NCBI RefSeq assembly: GCF_900101105.1
Contig: NZ_FNGA01000003.1
Coordinates: 644,566 to 708,565, forward strand
DNA: 64,000 bases
Reading direction: 5' to 3'
Source: Maridesulfovibrio ferrireducens
GTDB taxonomy: Bacteria > Desulfobacterota > Desulfovibrionia > Desulfovibrionales > Desulfovibrionaceae
Shown one piece after another: positions 1-9,617 of this stretch (positions are counted from its first letter, which is position 1; each line of letters starts with the position of its first letter). The position numbers and the translations under genes were made by a program. The notes under the pieces were generated by a model. That model was not told where the DNA came from. It made no database searches and worked only from the letters and a program-made list of their open reading frames with translations.

Positions 1-200
1 TCAACCATAAATGCAAAATTATGGATTTAGATGACTTAATGCGTCTTTTATAGACAAAAACAGCACCATATAATACTAATTTGTATTTGTTATGCATTAA
101 GGATTACGTTTGTGATAATTATTATCTCTAAAATAAAACACTTGATATTTAGAATAACATGCAAAAAGATATTACACATGGCATATTCGTGTCACTAGAT

Positions 201-245
201 AAAAAAACAGTAGCCCTGCTCCTTAAGCAAGGAGCAGGGCTACTG
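201..245 (-). terminator. Rho-independent terminator of the tmk operon
   Basis: A perfect 17-bp inverted repeat (arms 208-224 and 229-245) surrounds a 4-base loop. Read on the minus strand it is followed by seven T residues (201-207). It lies about 50 bases beyond the tmk stop codon. The rest of 1-296 shows no gene or other structure I can support. Confidence 0.9.
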
Positions 246-296
246 TAATCTTCAATAAAATAAATATATTGGATAATTAAATTACTAAATTTATAA

Positions 297-941
297 TTAT
301 TTTTTACCTTTTTCGATAACTTCTAAAACTTTGTCTTTAATTTGAGAAAATATTTCATCTGGCGTCTGATCAGCATTAATCACAAAAATTCTTTCATTAT
401 TAAGTGCTGCCCATGTCAAATACCCTTCTCTGACTCTGGAATGAAATTCAATTGATTCAGCTTCAAAACGACCTTCTTCCTGAATTTTATTTTCATCTAA
501 ATTTCTGGTTGTAGCTCGTTTAAGACCTAATTCCGGTTCAATATCAAGTAGTATTGTTAAATCCGGCCAGCATCCTGAAACAGCTACTTCATTAAGTTCA
601 CGTAACAGTTTTGGGTCGAGACCTCGTCCATATCCTTGATACACTATAGTAGAGTCAGCAAAACGATCAGAAATAACAATCCGGTCAGCTTCAATGGCTG
701 GACGAATCACCTGGCTGACATGCTGGGCTCTGTCTGCAAGGTAAAGAAAAAACTCACACTGTCCTGTAATATCGGTACTATCCATATTAAGAAGAATCTT
801 ACGTAACTCTTTACCTATTCTGCTACCGCCCGGCTCCAGTGTTACATCTACTCCATGTCCGGACTCTTCTAGAAATTTTACCAAACGCTTTATCTGCGTT
901 GTCTTTCCCGTTCCTTCTATGCCTTCAAAGGTAATGAACAT
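297..941 (-). CDS. tmk: Thymidylate kinase
   Basis: This cytosolic enzyme phosphorylates dTMP to dTDP with ATP, an essential step of dTTP synthesis. The 214-residue product has the usual family length. The P-loop [10 protein letters not shown] is at residues 7-16, and the DRF...YQGYGRG stretch near residues 92-105 is the thymidylate-binding DRX signature region. The ATG at 941 has a GGAGG ribosome site four to five bases upstream. The start lies inside the end of the upstream HD/OB gene (25-base overlap), so the two are probably translated as a coupled pair and end at the strong terminator downstream. Confidence 0.96.
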   Translation of the reverse strand: MFITFEGIEGTGKTTQIKRLVKFLEESGHGVDVTLEPGGSRIGKELRKILLNMDSTDITGQCEFFLYLADRAQHVSQVIRPAIEADRIVISDRFADSTIVYQGYGRGLDPKLLRELNEVAVSGCWPDLTILLDIEPELGLKRATTRNLDENKIQEEGRFEAESIEFHSRVREGYLTWAALNNERIFVINADQTPDEIFSQIKDKVLEVIEKGKK

Positions 942-1951
942 TGAGCCTCCGATTTTTTAATGTCAGATTGGGTGTTGTTATCACATGGTGATTTTTCCGA
1001 TCTATATAGATATCTATCAAGAAAACGCTGATATGGGGTCCAGTTGCTTTCTACTCCTTCCAACTTATCAAGTTCAGCAAAAATCGTATTCATTTTAGCG
1101 TCAAGATTATCGGCAAAATGTAAAATGAACGCTTCAGGAGTTTTGGGACGTTTCGGCGCACCGTACTCATATTCGCCGTGATGAGACAAAATTAAATGCT
1201 TAAAGTGAAGCTTTAACTTCTCGTCCAAGTCTTTAGATCTTTGGAGAAAAGGTTCTAAAACTTCAACCCCGATATGTATATGCCCAAGAAGACGACCTTC
1301 ATCGGTGTAGTCATTTTTCAAGCCGCCGGAGAGTTCCCAAGCCTTGCCTAAATCATGAAAAATTGCTGCGGCAAGCACAACCTGTCTGTCAACTTGCGGG
1401 TAATTATTGCAGATGGACATACAAAGTTTAGCAACAGCAAGAGTATGCTCTAAAAGACCGCCGACATAAGCATGATGGACAGTCTTTGCTCCTGTTGCGC
1501 TAAGTAGTCGTTTATGAATTTCTTCATTTTTTAAAACCTTACGGCAAAATCTTTTCCACGGTGGATGAACCATATGTTCTGCCACCATGTAATCTAATTC
1601 CTGCATCATTTCTTCAGGCTTTTGCGGGCTTGAAGGTAAAAAGTCCGATATTTCAAGCTCAGATTGATCAGGATCAAGTATTTCAAGCTGTTCAATTGTA
1701 AGTTGCGGTTGATCTCTATATGAACCGACCATACCTCCGGCAACAACAAACATCCCCGCTTCAAGGCCTGCAAATGCCTGACTTAGCGGACTCCAGATCT
1801 TAGCTTCTACTGAACCGGAATTATCCTGCAACTTTAGATTCCAGAAAGGTCCATTCTTGGATTCCCTAATCTGAGCATCAGAAACCAGAAAAACATCTCT
1901 GATTCTTAAGCCATTAATAAGATCTTTAATATATGTAGTTTTTTGCGACAC
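917..1951 (-). CDS. YhaM-like 3'-5' exoribonuclease (OB fold + HD domain)
   Basis: The 344-residue protein joins an N-terminal OB-fold nucleic-acid-binding domain (about residues 12-95) to an HD phosphohydrolase domain (about 150-310). The HD signature is visible as [12 protein letters not shown] and [13 protein letters not shown], which supply the His/His-Asp metal ligands. The architecture matches the YhaM/CbfI family of 3'-5' exonucleases acting on RNA or single-stranded DNA, so function is inferred from family. Translation appears to start at GTG (1951); I see only a weak ribosome site. It overlaps the start of tmk. The charged C-terminal tail of about 30 residues is not part of the domain. 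Confidence 0.85.
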   Translation of the reverse strand: MSQKTTYIKDLINGLRIRDVFLVSDAQIRESKNGPFWNLKLQDNSGSVEAKIWSPLSQAFAGLEAGMFVVAGGMVGSYRDQPQLTIEQLEILDPDQSELEISDFLPSSPQKPEEMMQELDYMVAEHMVHPPWKRFCRKVLKNEEIHKRLLSATGAKTVHHAYVGGLLEHTLAVAKLCMSICNNYPQVDRQVVLAAAIFHDLGKAWELSGGLKNDYTDEGRLLGHIHIGVEVLEPFLQRSKDLDEKLKLHFKHLILSHHGEYEYGAPKRPKTPEAFILHFADNLDAKMNTIFAELDKLEGVESNWTPYQRFLDRYLYRSEKSPCDNNTQSDIKKSEAQCSLPLKA

Positions 1952-2100
1952 TTCTTGCTATTCCCGAGTTGCTTTGATACCTCGCCACAAGGCGTTTGTT
2001 TTTTACTGTAGCTGTTGGCATAATGTAAACTGCTTCTAACTTGTATTCATAGACAAACCATTAGAAGACTGTCCAATTTTTTTTTCAATTGAAAAATATT

Positions 2101-2856
2101 ATGAACATACTTTTGACAAACGATGACGGAATTCAAGCCGTCGGCTTAAGAGCCTTATACCGCAGCATGAAGAACGCAGGTCTGAATGTTCAGGTCGTTG
2201 CACCTGTTACAGAGCAATCTGCTGTAGGACATGCCGTATCTCTTTCTTCCCCTCTTCGCGTTAAAATGTTTGAAGAGGAAGGTTTTTCAGGGTTTGGTGT
2301 CTACGGGACTCCCGTTGACTGTGTTAAACTTGGTTTGACTACCCTGCTTGATGTAAAACCGGATATTGTCATATCCGGCATCAATAACGGAGCCAACACC
2401 GGTGTTGATATACTCTATTCCGGAACAGTTTCAGCCGCTACGGAAGGAGCTCTCATGGGAATATCGGCTTTGGCTGTTTCTTATGACAGCTTTAATCCCA
2501 CAGATCTTACTGAACAGGCAGACTGTTGTGTTGAAATGTTGAATAAAATTCCATGGTCCAAACTGGCTGAAAAAACAGTTTTGAACCTTAATTTTCCGGC
2601 TTTGACAATGGCTGACACACGTAAAATTCAATTTTGCAGACACACCAGAGTATCTTGGCAGGATTGGTATGATGTCCGGAAAGATCCGCGCGGTCATCCT
2701 TATTACTGGCTGGCCGGAATTATGCCGAAAGAAAATATAAGCCCCGGTACTGATCGGGATTTACTTACAAAAGGTCATATCACAATGACCCCGCTTCATT
2801 TCGATTTTACTGACAGAGAAGCCATTGTAACTCTTGAACAATCATTCGACATATAA
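2101..2856 (+). CDS. surE: 5'/3'-nucleotidase SurE
   Basis: SurE is a metal-dependent phosphatase of nucleoside monophosphates, linked to stationary-phase survival and short polyphosphate turnover. The N-terminus MNILLTNDDG carries the paired metal-binding Asp residues, and S-A-V-G-H near residue 45 and SGINNGANTG near residue 95 are the other active-site segments. At 251 residues it has normal length. I chose ATG 2101 rather than an in-frame TTG at 2089 because family members begin directly at this motif; neither has a clear ribosome site. It is divergent from the HD/OB gene and probably monocistronic. Confidence 0.93.
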   Translation: MNILLTNDDGIQAVGLRALYRSMKNAGLNVQVVAPVTEQSAVGHAVSLSSPLRVKMFEEEGFSGFGVYGTPVDCVKLGLTTLLDVKPDIVISGINNGANTGVDILYSGTVSAATEGALMGISALAVSYDSFNPTDLTEQADCCVEMLNKIPWSKLAEKTVLNLNFPALTMADTRKIQFCRHTRVSWQDWYDVRKDPRGHPYYWLAGIMPKENISPGTDRDLLTKGHITMTPLHFDFTDREAIVTLEQSFDI

Positions 2857-3057
2857 TCGATATGCTTTTAAACTGTTTATAGACATTTAGTTTCTACCTA
2901 GTGTACATATTTAATATTTGGAACCAAAAAGCGGTAAATTTCTCTGATTCATAAGCTCTGTACTCTGTATTTTTAAGATTATAGCAGTTGCTGTTTCAGT
3001 TCAGCGTTACCATTTTTGCAAAGATTTTACTTCATTCATTCTACCAAGGAGGAGTTT

Positions 3058-3981
3058 ATGCCACTCGTTTCACCTAAAGAGATGTTCGAAGGAGCCTATG
3101 CCGGTGGTTACGCCATTGGAGCATTTAATGTAAACAACATGGAAATCATTCAGGGTATTATGGAGGCGGGTAGCGAAGAAAACGCCCCTGTTATTCTTCA
3201 GGTTTCCGCAGGCGCCCGCAAATATGCAGGCCAGAGATACATCATTAAGTTGATGGAAGCCGCTCTTGAAAAAACTGATCTGCCTGTTGTTCTCCACCTT
3301 GACCACGGCCCTAACTTCGAAATGTGTAAAGAAGTAATTGACGGTGGATTTTCATCTGTAATGATTGATGGTTCACATCTTCCGTTTGAAGAAAACATTG
3401 CCATGACTAAAAAAGTCGTAACATATGCACATGATAAAGGCGTATGGGTAGAAGCTGAACTCGGCAGACTTGCCGGAGTTGAAGAAGATGTTTCCTCTGA
3501 TGAACATATTTATACCGACCCTGATGAAGCTGTTGAATTCGTAGAACGCACAGGTTGCGATTCTCTTGCTATCGCTATAGGTACAAGCCACGGCGCATAT
3601 AAATTTACCGGGGAAGCAAAACTTGACTTTGATCGTCTTGATAAAATTGCTTCATTAATCCCTGGTTTTCCAATAGTATTGCATGGCGCATCAAGCGTTG
3701 TGCCTGAATTCGTAAAAATGGCAAACGAATTTGGTGGCGATATAGGCGGAGCAAAAGGAGTTCCTGAAGATCTCCTTCGCAAAGCAGCTTCCAAAGCAGT
3801 TTGTAAGATTAATATTGATACGGATATCCGTCTTGCGATGACTGCGGTCATTCGCAAATTTTTGGCTGAAAATCCCGCAGAATTTGACCCCAGAGGATAT
3901 CTCGGCGAAGCCCGCAAAGCAGTGAAAGAAATGGTTCGCCATAAAATCACAAATGTTCTGGGATGCTCTGGAAAAGCATAA
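3058..3981 (+). CDS. fba: Class II fructose-1,6-bisphosphate aldolase
   Basis: This zinc-dependent enzyme cleaves fructose-1,6-bisphosphate to dihydroxyacetone phosphate and glyceraldehyde 3-phosphate. The 307-residue sequence shows the class II landmarks: VLHLDHG (catalytic Asp and zinc His), VEAELG, GTSHGAYKF (zinc His), VLHGASS (zinc His) and the phosphate-binding KINIDTDIR near the end. The start at 3058 follows a perfect AAGGAGGAG ribosome site; an earlier in-frame start would fall before that site. It lies directly upstream of gap, separated by a short hairpin, so the two form a glycolytic/gluconeogenic pair. Confidence 0.96.
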   Translation: MPLVSPKEMFEGAYAGGYAIGAFNVNNMEIIQGIMEAGSEENAPVILQVSAGARKYAGQRYIIKLMEAALEKTDLPVVLHLDHGPNFEMCKEVIDGGFSSVMIDGSHLPFEENIAMTKKVVTYAHDKGVWVEAELGRLAGVEEDVSSDEHIYTDPDEAVEFVERTGCDSLAIAIGTSHGAYKFTGEAKLDFDRLDKIASLIPGFPIVLHGASSVVPEFVKMANEFGGDIGGAKGVPEDLLRKAASKAVCKINIDTDIRLAMTAVIRKFLAENPAEFDPRGYLGEARKAVKEMVRHKITNVLGCSGKA

Positions 3982-3992
3982 ACTATACTATA

Positions 3993-4020
3993 GCCGCCTT
4001 TATTAAGGCGGCTTATATTT
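3993..4020 (+). terminator. Intercistronic hairpin between fba and gap
   Basis: A perfect 8-bp GC-rich stem (3993-4000 with 4005-4012, loop TATT) is followed by a short AT-rich tract containing four Ts. The run of T is interrupted, so this may be a leaky terminator or an mRNA stabiliser that sets different fba and gap levels. Confidence 0.6.
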
Positions 4021-4035
4021 TAGAAGGAGTAAATG

Positions 4036-5022
4036 ATGGCTGTAAAAGTTGGTATTAATGGATTTGGAAGAATCGGTCGCTACCTCACGAGACTTATTCA
4101 CGATAGCAAAGATTTTGACCTTGTAGCAGTAAATGCGCGCGCTTCTAACGAAGACCTTGCTCTTCTTCTAAAGCATGATTCCGTACACGGAAAATTTAAT
4201 GCTGAAGTTGTAGCAAATGAAGATGGATTTACTATCAACGGCAAACAGATCAAAGTGACCCGCTGTGCTCCCGGTGAGTGGATTTGGGGAGAACTCGGAT
4301 GTGATCTCGTTGTTGAATCTACAGGTAAATTCCGCGATCGCGAAAGCTGTGAAAAAGCTATGGCCTGCGGTGCTAAAAGGGTTGTTATCAGTGCTCCCGG
4401 AATCGATTCTGACATAACAGTTGTTATGGGCGTTAACGACGGCGACTTAAAGCCTGAGCATAAAATCGTGTCCGCAGCTTCCTGTACTACCAACTGTCTT
4501 GCTCCGGTTGCGAAAGTAATAAATGATGCTTTCGGAATTGAACGTGGTCTCATGACTACAATCCACGCATACACAATGAGCCAGAGAGTTCTGGATGGTT
4601 CTCATTCTGATATCCGTAGAGCAAGAGCATGCGCTGTCAATATGGTTCCGACAACCACGGGCGCAGCAAAAGCTGTAACGCTGGTTATTCCTGAACTTAA
4701 AGGAAAGCTGGACGGCATGTCCGTTCGCGTTCCAACTCCTAATGTGTCACTTGTTGATCTTACCTGCGACCTTGCAAAAGAGACCACAGCAGAAGAAGTT
4801 AACGCAGTTCTTAAAAAAGCCGCCACTGAAAATATGGGCTATACAGAAATGCCTCTGGTTTCCACCGACTATCTCGGTGACACCCACGGTGGAGTTGTTG
4901 ATGGTCCTTTGACTTCAGTAATGGACGGTAAATTGCTGAAACTCATCATCTGGTATGATAATGAAGCCAGTTTCTCCAATCAGCTTGTCCGTTTGATGAA
5001 AAAAGTTTCTGATATGATCTAG
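4036..5022 (+). CDS. gap: Glyceraldehyde-3-phosphate dehydrogenase, type I
   Basis: This NAD-dependent enzyme oxidatively phosphorylates glyceraldehyde 3-phosphate. The Rossmann start VGINGFGRIGR lies at the N-terminus, the catalytic cysteine is in SAASCTTNCLAP near residue 150, and the C-terminal WYDNE motif is intact. Two ATG codons lie in tandem (4033 and 4036). The second sits six bases after an AGAAGGAG ribosome site and is preferred, giving 328 residues. It follows fba with a hairpin between them and ends at a bidirectional terminator. Confidence 0.96.
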   Translation: MAVKVGINGFGRIGRYLTRLIHDSKDFDLVAVNARASNEDLALLLKHDSVHGKFNAEVVANEDGFTINGKQIKVTRCAPGEWIWGELGCDLVVESTGKFRDRESCEKAMACGAKRVVISAPGIDSDITVVMGVNDGDLKPEHKIVSAASCTTNCLAPVAKVINDAFGIERGLMTTIHAYTMSQRVLDGSHSDIRRARACAVNMVPTTTGAAKAVTLVIPELKGKLDGMSVRVPTPNVSLVDLTCDLAKETTAEEVNAVLKKAATENMGYTEMPLVSTDYLGDTHGGVVDGPLTSVMDGKLLKLIIWYDNEASFSNQLVRLMKKVSDMI

Positions 5023-5047
5023 CTTCTAAAGCTAATCACTTGATATT

Positions 5048-5085
5048 AAAATCCCCTCCGACTATTTAGTTGGAGGGGATTTATT
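5048..5085. terminator. Bidirectional terminator between gap and the M15 peptidase
   Basis: An 11-bp stem (5048-5058 with 5072-5082) has a small upper helix ACT/AGT above one mismatch. The A-rich left flank and T-rich right flank let it act for both convergent genes. The peptidase stop codon lies at its right edge. Confidence 0.8.
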
Positions 5086-5839
5086 ACAAATTAGCCGCTT
5101 GTATATGCATCCAGTCTCTATTTTTTGTGCGTCCCAGACTTGTCCAACCGTCTTCTTCCCAGAAACGCCACCAGGCATCATATTCAGGCTTTGCAAATAA
5201 AGCCTTATCGCGGCCCCATTTAAGCTGGTTATGACCGGGGTCATAGTCAACTGCAATTCCCCAACTGTGAGTAGATGGTTTAGCTCCGCCTCTCATTGTC
5301 CGGACATTTAAGCAGCCGCCCCAAAGATTTAGATTCAATTGGTCAATTTTTTCATTTCCATAGTGCAGCAATGTACGAGTCAGCACTCTTTTGAGACTGT
5401 CATGAACTTTCTCATGGCATAAATATGAATTCACAATCTTATCCGTGTTCCACGCTAATTTATGAGGATATGGTAGAGTTATACGGGTTTGATTCTCTCC
5501 AACCTGCCCATAATAACGAAATAACTCTTCCGTCGAAGAATTGGGCCAAGTTGGAATTTTAAAATTTTCTTCATTATCATTTTTAGAAAGAAGTAAATCG
5601 TACGCAGAAGATGTTTTAATTCCCCAATAGCCATCAAGCGGACCACATTCAACCCCACTGCGAGTCGCAATAAATTGGATATATCCCACTAAACATCTTT
5701 TTTCTGTCCAATCTTCTGCGACAGCTAAAACAGCTTTTATGGCGGAAATGGTTGCCTGACCTGCAATACCATCAATAATTAAATTCGCGTTATCTTTATT
5801 CAAACATTGTTGAATAAAGGTTATTTTTTTATTATTCAC
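5084..5839 (-). CDS. M15-family peptidoglycan peptidase with N-terminal binding domain
   Basis: The 251-residue protein has an N-terminal peptidoglycan-binding-like helical repeat (about residues 5-75, with LIIDGIAGQATISAIKAVL) and a C-terminal LAS/M15 metallopeptidase domain. The domain carries THSWGIAVDYDP (zinc His and Asp) and the final DWMHIQ (third zinc ligand), as in L-alanyl-D-glutamate endopeptidases of phage endolysins. No signal peptide is visible, which fits an endolysin-like origin. No phage genes adjoin it, so it could be a domesticated lysin or a cell-wall recycling enzyme. It stands alone, convergent with gap. Confidence 0.8.
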   Translation of the reverse strand: MNNKKITFIQQCLNKDNANLIIDGIAGQATISAIKAVLAVAEDWTEKRCLVGYIQFIATRSGVECGPLDGYWGIKTSSAYDLLLSKNDNEENFKIPTWPNSSTEELFRYYGQVGENQTRITLPYPHKLAWNTDKIVNSYLCHEKVHDSLKRVLTRTLLHYGNEKIDQLNLNLWGGCLNVRTMRGGAKPSTHSWGIAVDYDPGHNQLKWGRDKALFAKPEYDAWWRFWEEDGWTSLGRTKNRDWMHIQAANL

Positions 5840-6062
5840 AAAGCCCTCTGATTCTGTAGTATTATTAATTTAAAGATTTAAATTAATATAATTAATTATT
5901 GAAAAAGAATAACCAAGCTACATCTTTTCAATGTAAAATAGATAAATTCAACTCTTAATCACTATAAATAGCGTCAGTGGCTGCCTAAGACTGTCGTTAT
6001 TTATTAGTTATAAAAAAATCAACTCTAGATTTGTACTGTAATTAATAGTAATCATAAAAAAT

Positions 6063-6875
6063 ATGTTCAAAAACAACTCCACTACTCAATGTGCCCCAAA
6101 AAGAAGACTATTTTTTTTGGATCTCTTTCTTTTTATTCTATTATTAGCTGTAGGCAGCTTTTTTTTATATCAAGGAACTGAAAAACTGGGTTACAATTGG
6201 CAGTGGTTCAGAATTCCCGGTTTTATCTTTACATATTCAAATCACGAATTTGTCCCCGGCCCTTTGTTAAAAGGACTTATGGTCACTTTAAAAATTACGG
6301 GACTGGGATTTGTTCTTACTTTTATTATAGGACTTGGAACTGCTATTTTACGTCTTTCCGACTCTTTTGTGGGGAACAGCATTGCCCGCCTGTATCTCGA
6401 AATTGTTCGTAATACTCCACTGCTTATTCAGCTTTTTTTTATATACTTTGTCGTTTCTCCGATACTGAATATCAGCGGATTCTGGTCCGCAGTTATCGCC
6501 TTGAGTCTCTTTGAAGGAGCCTACGCGTCAGAAATCTTCAGGTCTGGAATTACTTCAATTGATAAAGGTCAATGGGAAGCTGCATTCAGCTTAGGAGGAG
6601 ATACAAAATTTGCCTATATGAATGTGATTCTTCCTCAAGCAATTCCTCGAATAGCTCCTCCGCTTGCCGGACAGGCCATAGCTCTTGTCAAAGATTCAGC
6701 CCTTGTCAGCACTGTCGCAATTTATGACCTGACAATGCAGGGACAATCAATAATATCAGAAACATTTCTAACTTTTGAAATTTGGTTTACAGTCGCGGCA
6801 GCATATCTTGTTGTAACGCTTTTACTTTCGTGGACGCTGGACAGGCTTGCTCAAAGCTTCAAAAGTGCATGGTAA
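6063..6875 (+). CDS. Polar amino acid ABC transporter permease (first)
   Basis: This 270-residue inner-membrane protein has about five transmembrane helices and the EAA loop (QWEAAFSLGG...NVILPQA) that contacts an ATPase, as in the HisM/GlnP family. It is the first gene of a permease / binding protein / permease set. The two permeases probably form the heterodimeric channel. No ribosome site stands out before the ATG. The cognate ATPase gene is not adjacent. Confidence 0.88.
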   Translation: MFKNNSTTQCAPKRRLFFLDLFLFILLLAVGSFFLYQGTEKLGYNWQWFRIPGFIFTYSNHEFVPGPLLKGLMVTLKITGLGFVLTFIIGLGTAILRLSDSFVGNSIARLYLEIVRNTPLLIQLFFIYFVVSPILNISGFWSAVIALSLFEGAYASEIFRSGITSIDKGQWEAAFSLGGDTKFAYMNVILPQAIPRIAPPLAGQAIALVKDSALVSTVAIYDLTMQGQSIISETFLTFEIWFTVAAAYLVVTLLLSWTLDRLAQSFKSAW

Positions 6876-6903
6876 GTATCATTCTTAAAATGGAGGAATT
6901 CTA

Positions 6904-7737
6904 ATGACTTTGTGGAGAACCATTAACACAGGGCTTGCAGCCGTAATCCTGATCATAGGGGTTTCAACTGCGGTATGGGCCGGGAATGTCAGACAAAATC
7001 TGGCACAGGAAAGCACACTTGAAACCATTCAAAAAAATCAAACTCTGCGCGTAGGATTTTCAACATTCAAACCGTGGGCAATGAAAGATAAAAACGGCGA
7101 TTTTATTGGCTTTGAAATTGATGTGGCCAAACGCCTTGCAGAAGATATGGGCGTAAAAATCAGGTTTATTCCCACAAAATGGGACGGTATTATTCCCGCC
7201 CTTCTCACAGGTAAATTTGATATAATTATCGGCGGAATGGGAATTACTCCAAAACGAAACTTAAAAGTTAACTTTTCTGATCCCTACGAATTCACCGGAA
7301 TGTCCATTATTGCCAGTAAATCCGCGGCTTCTGGTAAAAAATCACTTGCGGATTTCAATAACCCGGCTACAAAGGTTTCTGTTCGTCTAGGGACAACGGC
7401 GGAAAAAGCTGCTCAAAACTTTCTGCCAAAAGCTACCCTTCTCAAATTCAGTGATGAAGCTGCGTCAATTCAGGAACTTCTCAACGGTAGAGTGGCGTGC
7501 CTGATCGCATCCAACCCGCTTCCTGCCAATCTAGTTCAAAAATATCCCGGTAAACTTTACCTGCCGCTTAAAGGTGACTTCACGAAAGAACCTATCGGTT
7601 TTGCCATTAGGAAAAGTGACCCTGATTTTCTCAATTATCTCAATAATTGGATTAAAGTTACCAACTCAGAAGGCTGGCTCGAATTGCGTTTTAATTACTG
7701 GTTTAAAACAGCCAAATGGGAATCCCTCGTAGAGTAA
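6904..7737 (+). CDS. Periplasmic amino acid-binding protein (SBP_bac_3)
   Basis: A signal peptide spans about residues 1-27, ending VSTAVWA. The mature part is a family 3 binding protein: the first lobe begins TLRVGFSTFKPWAM, and GGMGITPKRNLKVNFSDPY supplies the arginine that binds the substrate carboxylate. SVRLGTTAEK is the hinge-side ligand segment. At 277 residues it is complete. A GGAGG-type site precedes the ATG by about six bases. It lies between two permease genes and supplies substrate to them; the amino acid bound cannot be read from sequence. Confidence 0.9.
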   Translation: MTLWRTINTGLAAVILIIGVSTAVWAGNVRQNLAQESTLETIQKNQTLRVGFSTFKPWAMKDKNGDFIGFEIDVAKRLAEDMGVKIRFIPTKWDGIIPALLTGKFDIIIGGMGITPKRNLKVNFSDPYEFTGMSIIASKSAASGKKSLADFNNPATKVSVRLGTTAEKAAQNFLPKATLLKFSDEAASIQELLNGRVACLIASNPLPANLVQKYPGKLYLPLKGDFTKEPIGFAIRKSDPDFLNYLNNWIKVTNSEGWLELRFNYWFKTAKWESLVE

Positions 7738-7747
7738 CTTACTAAGA

Positions 7748-8635
7748 ATGAATAATACGCAAAAAAGGATAACATCCCTTGATATACTGCTTCTTGCAGT
7801 TGTCATAGGGGTGTTATCCACTCTTTCCTATCATGTTGTTACGCAGCTTAATTACCATTGGAACTGGTCTGTAATACCCAATTATATCATAAGATATGAT
7901 CAGGTTACAGAAACGTGGAAAGCTGGACAACTCACGCAGGGACTTTTGGTGACGCTGCGCCTTTCCGTATGGTCAATTATTTTTGCACTGATTATCGGTA
8001 CGGTAATGGGCATTTTCAGAGTAAGCCCGCGTCCACTCTATCGCATGATTTCAAGCTCTTACGTCGGACTTATTCGCAATATTCCGCCATTGGTGTTAAT
8101 CTTCATCTTTTATTATTTTCTAGGCGATCAACTAATGAGCCTTACGGGAATAACAGAGCTTTCGTACTCTCTTGATGATAAAGATTTTCCGTTTCTAACT
8201 TTTTTATTCGGTCCCATTGAACAACTCCCCGCCTTTCTTTCGGGAGTACTCACCATGTCCCTGTTTGAAGGGGCATACATCACTGAAATTGTACGTGCAG
8301 GAATTGAATCAATTGACGTCGAACAGTGGGAAGCGTCTAAGGCTCTAGGATTCAACCGCCGCAAACAACTCATTTATATAATCCTGCCGCAAGCATTTTC
8401 ACAATCTTTGCCGACTCTTGCGGGACAATTTATTTCTACAATAAAAGATTCCTCAATAGTTTCAGTTATTTCGATACAAGAATTAACCTTTGCAGGACAG
8501 GAACTTATGTCTGCCACATACCGTACTTTTGAAATTTGGTCCGTAGTAATAGTTCTATATTTTTTGCTGACATTTCCGTGCTCAATTGCAGTAAGAGCTT
8601 TAGAAAAAAAGATGAATCGCCACAAAAGTCTTTAA
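7748..8635 (+). CDS. Polar amino acid ABC transporter permease (second)
   Basis: This 295-residue homolog of the first permease shares the HisM/GlnP fold. The EAA loop is QWEASKALGF...YIILPQAF, and the SLFEGAYITEIVRAGIESI segment closely matches SLFEGAYASEIFRSGITSI in its partner. It has a longer periplasmic insertion of roughly 20 residues before that segment. The gene starts 10 bases after the binding-protein gene and ends the operon. The next gene is convergent. Confidence 0.88.
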   Translation: MNNTQKRITSLDILLLAVVIGVLSTLSYHVVTQLNYHWNWSVIPNYIIRYDQVTETWKAGQLTQGLLVTLRLSVWSIIFALIIGTVMGIFRVSPRPLYRMISSSYVGLIRNIPPLVLIFIFYYFLGDQLMSLTGITELSYSLDDKDFPFLTFLFGPIEQLPAFLSGVLTMSLFEGAYITEIVRAGIESIDVEQWEASKALGFNRRKQLIYIILPQAFSQSLPTLAGQFISTIKDSSIVSVISIQELTFAGQELMSATYRTFEIWSVVIVLYFLLTFPCSIAVRALEKKMNRHKSL

Positions 8636-8654
8636 ATATTATCTTTTAAATGAG

Positions 8655-9356
8655 TTATACAGTTTTAATATGTGCAATTAAATCATCTTCATTCAAAGTT
8701 CGCATATCAGACAAATATTTTCCAACCTTATCGGAAATCTTCATAAAAGCTTTAACAACAGTCGGATCCAGCTGTGTCCCGGAGCACCATTTAATTTCTC
8801 CCAAAACATGTTCAAAAGCGATTGCTTTTCTATAAGGGCGGTCCTGCATCATAGCAGACAATGTATCTGCAACCGCTATTATTCGCGACCCAAACGGAAT
8901 ATCATTCCCCTTTAATCCAGCAGGATATCCTTTACCGTCAAATCTTTCATGATGATGTAAGATCATCTTTGCGATGCCGTTATCTCCAGAAAAGACAGTA
9001 ACCGGACCGACAATTTCCGCGCCTGTTACTGGATGCAGCTTTACCACTTCATATTCTTCATCAGTCAAAGATCCCTTTTTCTTTAAAATTGAATCAGGAA
9101 TTCCAATTTTACCTATATCATGAAGATGTCCGGCAATGTGCAAAGCCTTGCATCTATCTGAAGTAAGTCCCATTTGCACTCCGATTGCCTGCGAGATTAC
9201 AGCTACATCTTCTGAATGTGAACTTGTACAAGCATCTTTAGCATCAATTGCATTTCCAAGGGATTCAGCAAATTGATGAACAGTCAGGTGAACTATATCC
9301 TGTTCTTTTTTTTGTAACTCAACATGTGCTCCAACAATATCAATAATATCTTTCAT
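8655..9356 (-). CDS. HD-GYP domain phosphodiesterase
   Basis: The 233-residue protein is almost wholly an HD-GYP domain, predicted to hydrolyse cyclic di-GMP. Visible motifs are HIAGHLHDIGKIGIPD (HD), HPVTGAEIV, and HHERFDGKGYPAGLKG (GYP), followed by AVADTLSAMMQDRPYRKA, the usual C-terminal signature. About 30 residues precede the domain and contain no recognised sensor, so input may come from a partner protein. The ATG at 9356 has a GAGGAG ribosome site. It is convergent with the ABC operon and transcribed alone. Confidence 0.9.
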   Translation of the reverse strand: MKDIIDIVGAHVELQKKEQDIVHLTVHQFAESLGNAIDAKDACTSSHSEDVAVISQAIGVQMGLTSDRCKALHIAGHLHDIGKIGIPDSILKKKGSLTDEEYEVVKLHPVTGAEIVGPVTVFSGDNGIAKMILHHHERFDGKGYPAGLKGNDIPFGSRIIAVADTLSAMMQDRPYRKAIAFEHVLGEIKWCSGTQLDPTVVKAFMKISDKVGKYLSDMRTLNEDDLIAHIKTV

Positions 9357-9458
9357 AGCTCCTCACGCTCAAATAGTAATTTTTTTTATTATCGCCTGCA
9401 CATTTATTAGTGAAGTTGATTTTCATTGTCAACCACATGTTGGACATAATTAAAGCTT

Positions 9459-9617
9459 ATGATTATTAAATTTCACACCATAAATTTCCAATTTGTAACA
9501 ATAATGACACTGCGGTCAGGTATGGGAGAAATCGTAGAGTCTTATCTGGCAAGAACAGCAGAAGAACTTGAAAAATTAATCGATAAACTCAGTTCACCAG
9601 GCGGGCAGACAGTTTAA
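9459..9617 (+). CDS. Candidate small protein
   Basis: A 52-codon reading frame lies between the HD-GYP gene and the convergent acyltransferase gene, overlapping the stop of the latter by four bases. Its C-terminal half (MGEIVESYLARTAEELEKL...) looks like an amphipathic helix with normal codon use, so the real start could be an internal ATG at 9504 or 9522. None of the starts has a clear ribosome site. I do not recognise it. Conservation would decide whether it is a gene. Confidence 0.3.
   Translation: MIIKFHTINFQFVTIMTLRSGMGEIVESYLARTAEELEKLIDKLSSPGGQTV

Noticed and set aside
5084..5839. The M15 peptidase as evidence for a prophage
   Set aside because: No other phage gene lies near it, and its neighbours are housekeeping and transport genes.
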